DNA of 64,000 bases from assembly GCA_937958265.1 (NCBI GenBank), contig CALGNX010000018.1, positions 43,311 to 107,310 of the forward strand. Direction: 5' to 3'. A program made the translations under genes and the position numbers. The notes beneath the pieces were generated by a model, which made no database searches, was not told the DNA's origin, and saw only the letters and a list, made by a program, of their open reading frames with translations. Below are positions 62,297 to 64,000 of this stretch, one piece after another. This stretch comes from an uncultured Algibacter sp. (GTDB taxonomy: Bacteria; Bacteroidota; Bacteroidia; Flavobacteriales; Flavobacteriaceae). Each line of letters begins with the position of its first letter. The stretch's first letter is position 1.

Positions 62297-63835
62297 TTGA
62301 AAATTTCAAACAAAAAAAAGTCATTTGTATTAAAAGCAGCTTTGTTCGCTACAGGGTTTAGTGGTATAGTTGCAGAATATATACTCTCCACATTAGCATC
62401 CTATTTTATAGGCAATGCTATTTTACAGTTTACCCTTATTGTTTCCATCATGTTATTTTCAATGGGTCTAGGGAGCAGATTAAGCAAATCTTTTAATACA
62501 AACATCATATTCTATTTTGTAATTACAGAATTAATGTTGTCTGTTTTAGTTTCCTTTTCTGCCATAGTTTCTTATTTAATTTACGGTTTTACAAGTGTAT
62601 CTTGGGTTATTATCTATCTACTTTCAATAATAATCGGGCTTCTTATAGGTTTGGAAATACCATTTGCAACAAGAATTAATAATGAATTTGAAGAACTGCG
62701 TTTAAATATTTCCAATATTCTAGAAAAAGATTATTATGGCAGTTTATTAGGCGGCTTGTTTTTTGCATTTGTAGGCTTGCCCTATTTAGGGTTAACCTAC
62801 ACCCCTTTTGTTTTAGGCTTTATTAATTTAATAGTTTCCTTTTGGCTTTTTTATGTATTAAAACAGGAAATTTCAGAGCGTTTAAGACACTTCGTAATAC
62901 TTTTATACATACTTGTTTTTTCAGTAATTTTAATGGGTTTATGTTTTGCTAAACCCTTAGTTATGTTTGGGGAACAAGCTAAATACAAAGATAAAATAGT
63001 ATTTTCCGAACAAACCAAGTATCAAAAAATAGTTATTACTAAATGGAAAAATTGGCATTCTTTATACATAAACGGTAACCAGCAACTCTCCACCTTCGAT
63101 GAGTTTTTATACCACGAACCAATGGTACATACCACGATAGGTATTACTAAAAAACGAGAGCATATTTTAATACTTGGAGGTGGGGATGGTTGTATTGTAA
63201 GAGAGCTACTTAAGTACAAAGATATTGGTACAATTACTTTGGTAGATTTGGATGAAAAAATGATAGCATTAGGCAAAACTAATCCAATTTTCAAAACACT
63301 AAATAATAATGCTTTAAACAGCGATAAATTAGAGACTGCTGTTGCAGATGCCTTTACTTTTCTGGAAAATTCCAACCAACTCTACGATGCTATTTTAGTG
63401 GATTTACCAGATCCTAATAATGTAGATTTGAATAAATTATACACCAAAGAGTTTTATAGTTTATGCTATAATCATTTAGCGGATAATGGCACATTTATTA
63501 CCCAATCCGGGAGTCCTTACTACGCCACAAAAGCATTTTATTGTATTGAAAAGACTTTAAAACATTCTGGATTTTATACACTACCCATGCACAATCAAAT
63601 TTTAACTTTAGGGGAATGGAGCTGGATTATTGGAAAGAAAAAAAAGGTTACACCTGAAGATTTAAATGGCGTAAATTTAAGTGCATTGCATTTAAAGTGG
63701 CTTAACAAAAATAGTCTTTCGGCTCTTACTGCTTTTGGCCATCCATTAGTGGATACTACAGGCATTAAAGTGAATACCATATTTAACCCCAAACTTTATT
63801 TGTATTACAAGGACGGTAACTGGGAGCTATTCTAA
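62297..63835 (+). CDS. Membrane-anchored spermidine synthase-like aminopropyltransferase
   Basis: A 512-aa protein starting at TTG. The N-terminal 215 residues hold six or seven membrane helices (GFSGIVAEYILSTLASYFIGN). The C-terminal part is a spermidine-synthase fold: dcAdoMet-binding ILGGGDGCIVRELLK (about 288-302), VDLDEKMI, and the catalytic ILVDLPDPNNVDLNKLY (about 373-389). It transfers aminopropyl groups at the membrane, with speD supplying the donor; the acceptor is unknown. Confidence 0.93.
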   Translation: MKISNKKKSFVLKAALFATGFSGIVAEYILSTLASYFIGNAILQFTLIVSIMLFSMGLGSRLSKSFNTNIIFYFVITELMLSVLVSFSAIVSYLIYGFTSVSWVIIYLLSIIIGLLIGLEIPFATRINNEFEELRLNISNILEKDYYGSLLGGLFFAFVGLPYLGLTYTPFVLGFINLIVSFWLFYVLKQEISERLRHFVILLYILVFSVILMGLCFAKPLVMFGEQAKYKDKIVFSEQTKYQKIVITKWKNWHSLYINGNQQLSTFDEFLYHEPMVHTTIGITKKREHILILGGGDGCIVRELLKYKDIGTITLVDLDEKMIALGKTNPIFKTLNNNALNSDKLETAVADAFTFLENSNQLYDAILVDLPDPNNVDLNKLYTKEFYSLCYNHLADNGTFITQSGSPYYATKAFYCIEKTLKHSGFYTLPMHNQILTLGEWSWIIGKKKKVTPEDLNGVNLSALHLKWLNKNSLSALTAFGHPLVDTTGIKVNTIFNPKLYLYYKDGNWELF

Positions 63836-63859
63836 AAAATATATGGAACCTTATCTTTA

Positions 63860-64000
63860 AACCTGAGTTCGATTAATACAAAGTAAGTTGGTTTTTATTA
63901 ACGGTTCGATATTTTATAGATGGTTTTTTAGGCAAAAAGCTATAAGCAATAAGACCTGCCACGATATTTGATAAGAAGTTAGTAAAGCTTCTATGTCTAG
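63860..64000 (-). mobile_element. Right-edge IS982-like element, incomplete
   Basis: The window ends within it. The frame 63873-64000 on the minus strand is the C-terminus of a transposase, and AACCTGAGTTCGATTAA just outside it is likely the terminal repeat region. The other end is beyond the window. Confidence 0.55.
63873..64000 (-). CDS. Partial IS982-type transposase, C-terminus
   Basis: Reading leftward from the window edge gives RHRSFTNFLSNIVAGLIAYSF, then LPKKPSI...NQLTLY and TAA. IS982 transposases end in RHRS...NFxxNLxAGLIAY...KKPS. Only the last 41 codons are inside the window. A similar DDE family is possible. Confidence 0.6.
   Translation of the reverse strand, partial: RHRSFTNFLSNIVAGLIAYSFLPKKPSIKYRTVNKNQLTLY

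Overview
The window is an AT-rich stretch of a Flavobacteriaceae (Bacteroidota) chromosome. The evidence is the TAnnTTTG-type promoter boxes, the gene families (TonB-dependent receptor with a CarboxypepD-like N-terminus, DUF3871, DUF3127, FeoB-associated Cys-rich protein, TlpA-like lipid-anchored redox proteins), the tyrosine integrase lacking the first catalytic Arg in the way common in Bacteroidetes, and a dispersed intergenic repeat of a kind I recall from marine flavobacteria. The species cannot be fixed from the sequence.

Layout. 1-12.5 kb holds housekeeping and stress genes: an AhpD-like protein, a cupredoxin-like protein, ferritin, tex, an HDAC-family deacetylase, a TerB-like protein, an ABM monooxygenase, mfd and a TlpA-like protein. 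12.7-22 kb is a metal-homeostasis block. It has two permeases, an ATPase and a ZnuA-like binding protein of a Zn/Mn ABC importer, then a thioredoxin-like protein and a TonB receptor that diverge from a DtxR/MntR-type regulator. A perfect TTTAGA-N4-TCTAAA inverted repeat sits in the divergent promoter. 22-25.2 kb is a decayed polymorphic-toxin locus: a nuclease-toxin relic with two in-frame stops, a chimeric toxin-tip ORF, two paralogous putative immunity genes and truncated DUF1080 fragments. 25.2-30.2 kb holds feoAB with a small Cys-rich partner, a SCO protein and rseP.

30.3-50.1 kb is an integrated element of about 19.8 kb in tRNA-Asn(GTT). It is bounded by a 45-bp direct repeat of the tRNA 3' half and carries a second, internal pair of direct repeats with tandem AGGTTAAACAT units near both ends. 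It encodes an excisionase-like HTH protein, a possible rolling-circle-type replication protein followed by a strong inverted repeat, a tyrosine integrase, a Sak4/RecA-like ATPase, DUF3871, RadC and DUF3127 proteins. Its cargo looks like defence: an ABC/OLD-like ATPase overlapping a small PD-(D/E)XK-like nuclease, and a seven-gene minus-strand type III-like restriction-modification operon (XRE controller, Mod, DUF3800, unknown protein, Res, Mrr-type nuclease, GIY-YIG protein). No conjugation or virion genes are visible, so it is best called an integrative defence island.

50-64 kb returns to the chromosome: the native tRNA terminator, a transposase relic, a SelT/W/H-like protein, a lipoprotein whose promoter spacer is an 18-nt homopolymer, a holin/YtxH stress trio, ygiQ, a DUF2007 protein and an orphan umuD. 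It ends with a tightly packed six-gene operon (sodium:solute symporter, S-adenosylmethionine decarboxylase, voltage-gated-type cation channel, DUF4178 protein, lipoprotein, membrane-anchored aminopropyltransferase) that ties polyamine chemistry to membrane transport. The 3' end of an IS982-like transposase runs off the right edge.

Most promising for new biology: the ATPase/PD-(D/E)XK pair, the composite restriction operon with an embedded candidate small RNA, the polyamine-channel operon, and the possible replication origin of the island. All functional claims rest on motif recognition by eye; no searches were run.
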